Shown here piece after piece: positions 6,632-7,087 of a stretch of DNA of 7,087 bases. The stretch is from the NCBI GenBank assembly GCA_023266435.1, contig JAHFQF010000120.1, positions 1-7,087 on the forward strand. Reading direction: 5' to 3'. Source of the DNA: Legionellales bacterium (GTDB lineage Bacteria; Pseudomonadota; Gammaproteobacteria; Berkiellales; Berkiellaceae). The notes beneath the pieces are model-generated. The model ran no database searches. It was given only the letters and a program-made list of their open reading frames with translations, and was not told the DNA's origin. How positions within the stretch are numbered: position 1 is the stretch's first letter; the number at the start of each line of letters is the position of its first letter. Made by a program: the position numbers and the translations under genes.

Positions 6632-6991
6632 ATGGGTAAGAAGCAAAAGAGACCAGATTGGAAAGAACAAGAGGATCGCTCAAAAAAGCAGGCAGCAAAG
6701 CAGGCAAAAAAAGATCCGACATTAAAAAAACTTTGGGACAGGTATGATGAGCTGGTTGCTAATCTAACAGAGTTCGCTCTTTCTCAACCACAAGATTCTT
6801 TTTTGGTTAAGAGTGCTCGAGGGGATCTTGGTCGACAGCTAGACAATTTAACATCTGCGAGCCTAGTAGGAACATCTCCTTATCAAAAACTTTGTGCTGC
6901 TTGTTCGCCTGAGTCCTATGAAGCTGTAAATCAGGAATTACTAACTGTTGAACGGGAATTTAATAAGTATAGTCGATTAAAATTCAAATGA
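6632..6991 (+). CDS. Small lysine-rich protein of unknown function
   Basis: I do not recognise this 119-residue protein. The N-terminal third is strongly charged: 11 lysines in the first 33 residues (MGKKQKRPDWKEQEDRSKK onward) with interspersed acidic residues and glutamines, likely a long helix that may be coiled. Residues 35-50 (WDRYDELVANLTEFAL) continue as an amphipathic helix. A middle region follows with LGRQLDNL and two cysteines (88 and 91, in KLCAACSPES). The last part (about 95-113) is again helix-like and ends in a basic KFK. There is no signal peptide or membrane segment. Start ATG 6632 is preferred because the lysine-rich run begins there and purine-rich GGGGCGGA precedes it, although tightly spaced; GAGAGGA at 6613-6619 is another possible site. 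ATG 6593 would add 13 residues but has no ribosome binding site. It may be a small nucleic-acid-binding or host-directed protein; nothing proves either. Confidence 0.6.
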   Translation: MGKKQKRPDWKEQEDRSKKQAAKQAKKDPTLKKLWDRYDELVANLTEFALSQPQDSFLVKSARGDLGRQLDNLTSASLVGTSPYQKLCAACSPESYEAVNQELLTVEREFNKYSRLKFK

Positions 6992-7087
6992 TCGCACCTC
7001 TAAAGGCTAAATCTACGGCGTCCGCAAGAGAGAGACACTGAGAAATAATGCTTTTTATTTTTGATTTCAAATTGGCCCAAAATTTTT

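Noticed and set aside
7048..7087. Possible start of another gene (ATG 7048, reading MLFIFDFKLAQNF to the window end)
   Set aside because: Only 13 codons are visible, the purine-rich stretch upstream is too far away for a good ribosome binding site, and the segment is AT-rich enough to stay open by chance.

Overview
The window looks like a chromosomal stretch of a gammaproteobacterium. The gene order glyA-nrdR-ribD-ribE-ribBX-ribH-nusB, the moderate base composition, and the ribB gene fused to a degenerate ribA-like domain all fit. Legionella/Coxiella-type relatives (order Legionellales) are my best guess, from remembered gene order and from the effector-like character of the broken gene downstream; this is inference, not proof. 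All stop codons used by the intact genes (TAA, TAG and TGA) indicate the standard bacterial code.

Positions 1 to 5181 are one tightly packed plus-strand housekeeping block. It opens inside glyA (serine hydroxymethyltransferase, 5' end cut off by the window) and continues with nrdR (repressor of ribonucleotide reductase genes). Four riboflavin genes follow: ribD (deaminase/reductase), ribE (riboflavin synthase), ribBX (DHBP synthase with an inactive-looking GTP cyclohydrolase II-like tail) and ribH (lumazine synthase). The block ends with nusB (transcription antitermination). Gaps are 5 to 12 bases, or the genes overlap by 14 to 17 bases with the ribosome binding site inside the preceding gene, so this is very probably one operon with translational coupling at its end. 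The rib genes together cover every dedicated step from the GTP cyclohydrolase product plus ribulose 5-phosphate to riboflavin, apart from the dephosphorylation step. The first enzyme, a true GTP cyclohydrolase II, is not in this window.

Positions 5209 to 6504 hold a single 432-codon reading frame of unknown family, broken by two in-frame nonsense codons (TAG at 5560 and TGA at 5932). An annotator working ORF by ORF would see three separate small genes, but all three pieces lie in the same frame and read as one protein. The reconstructed protein has a Cys...His arrangement reminiscent of papain-like or transglutaminase-like cysteine enzymes and a basic C-terminal tail. A perfect 10-bp hairpin lies near its start.

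Positions 6632 to 6991 hold a small lysine-rich protein of unknown function, preceded by a 127-base AT-rich spacer. The last 96 bases contain no gene I can support.

The points most worth following up are the twice-interrupted gene, the substitution of the catalytic histidine position in RibH (Asp88), and the RibBX fusion.
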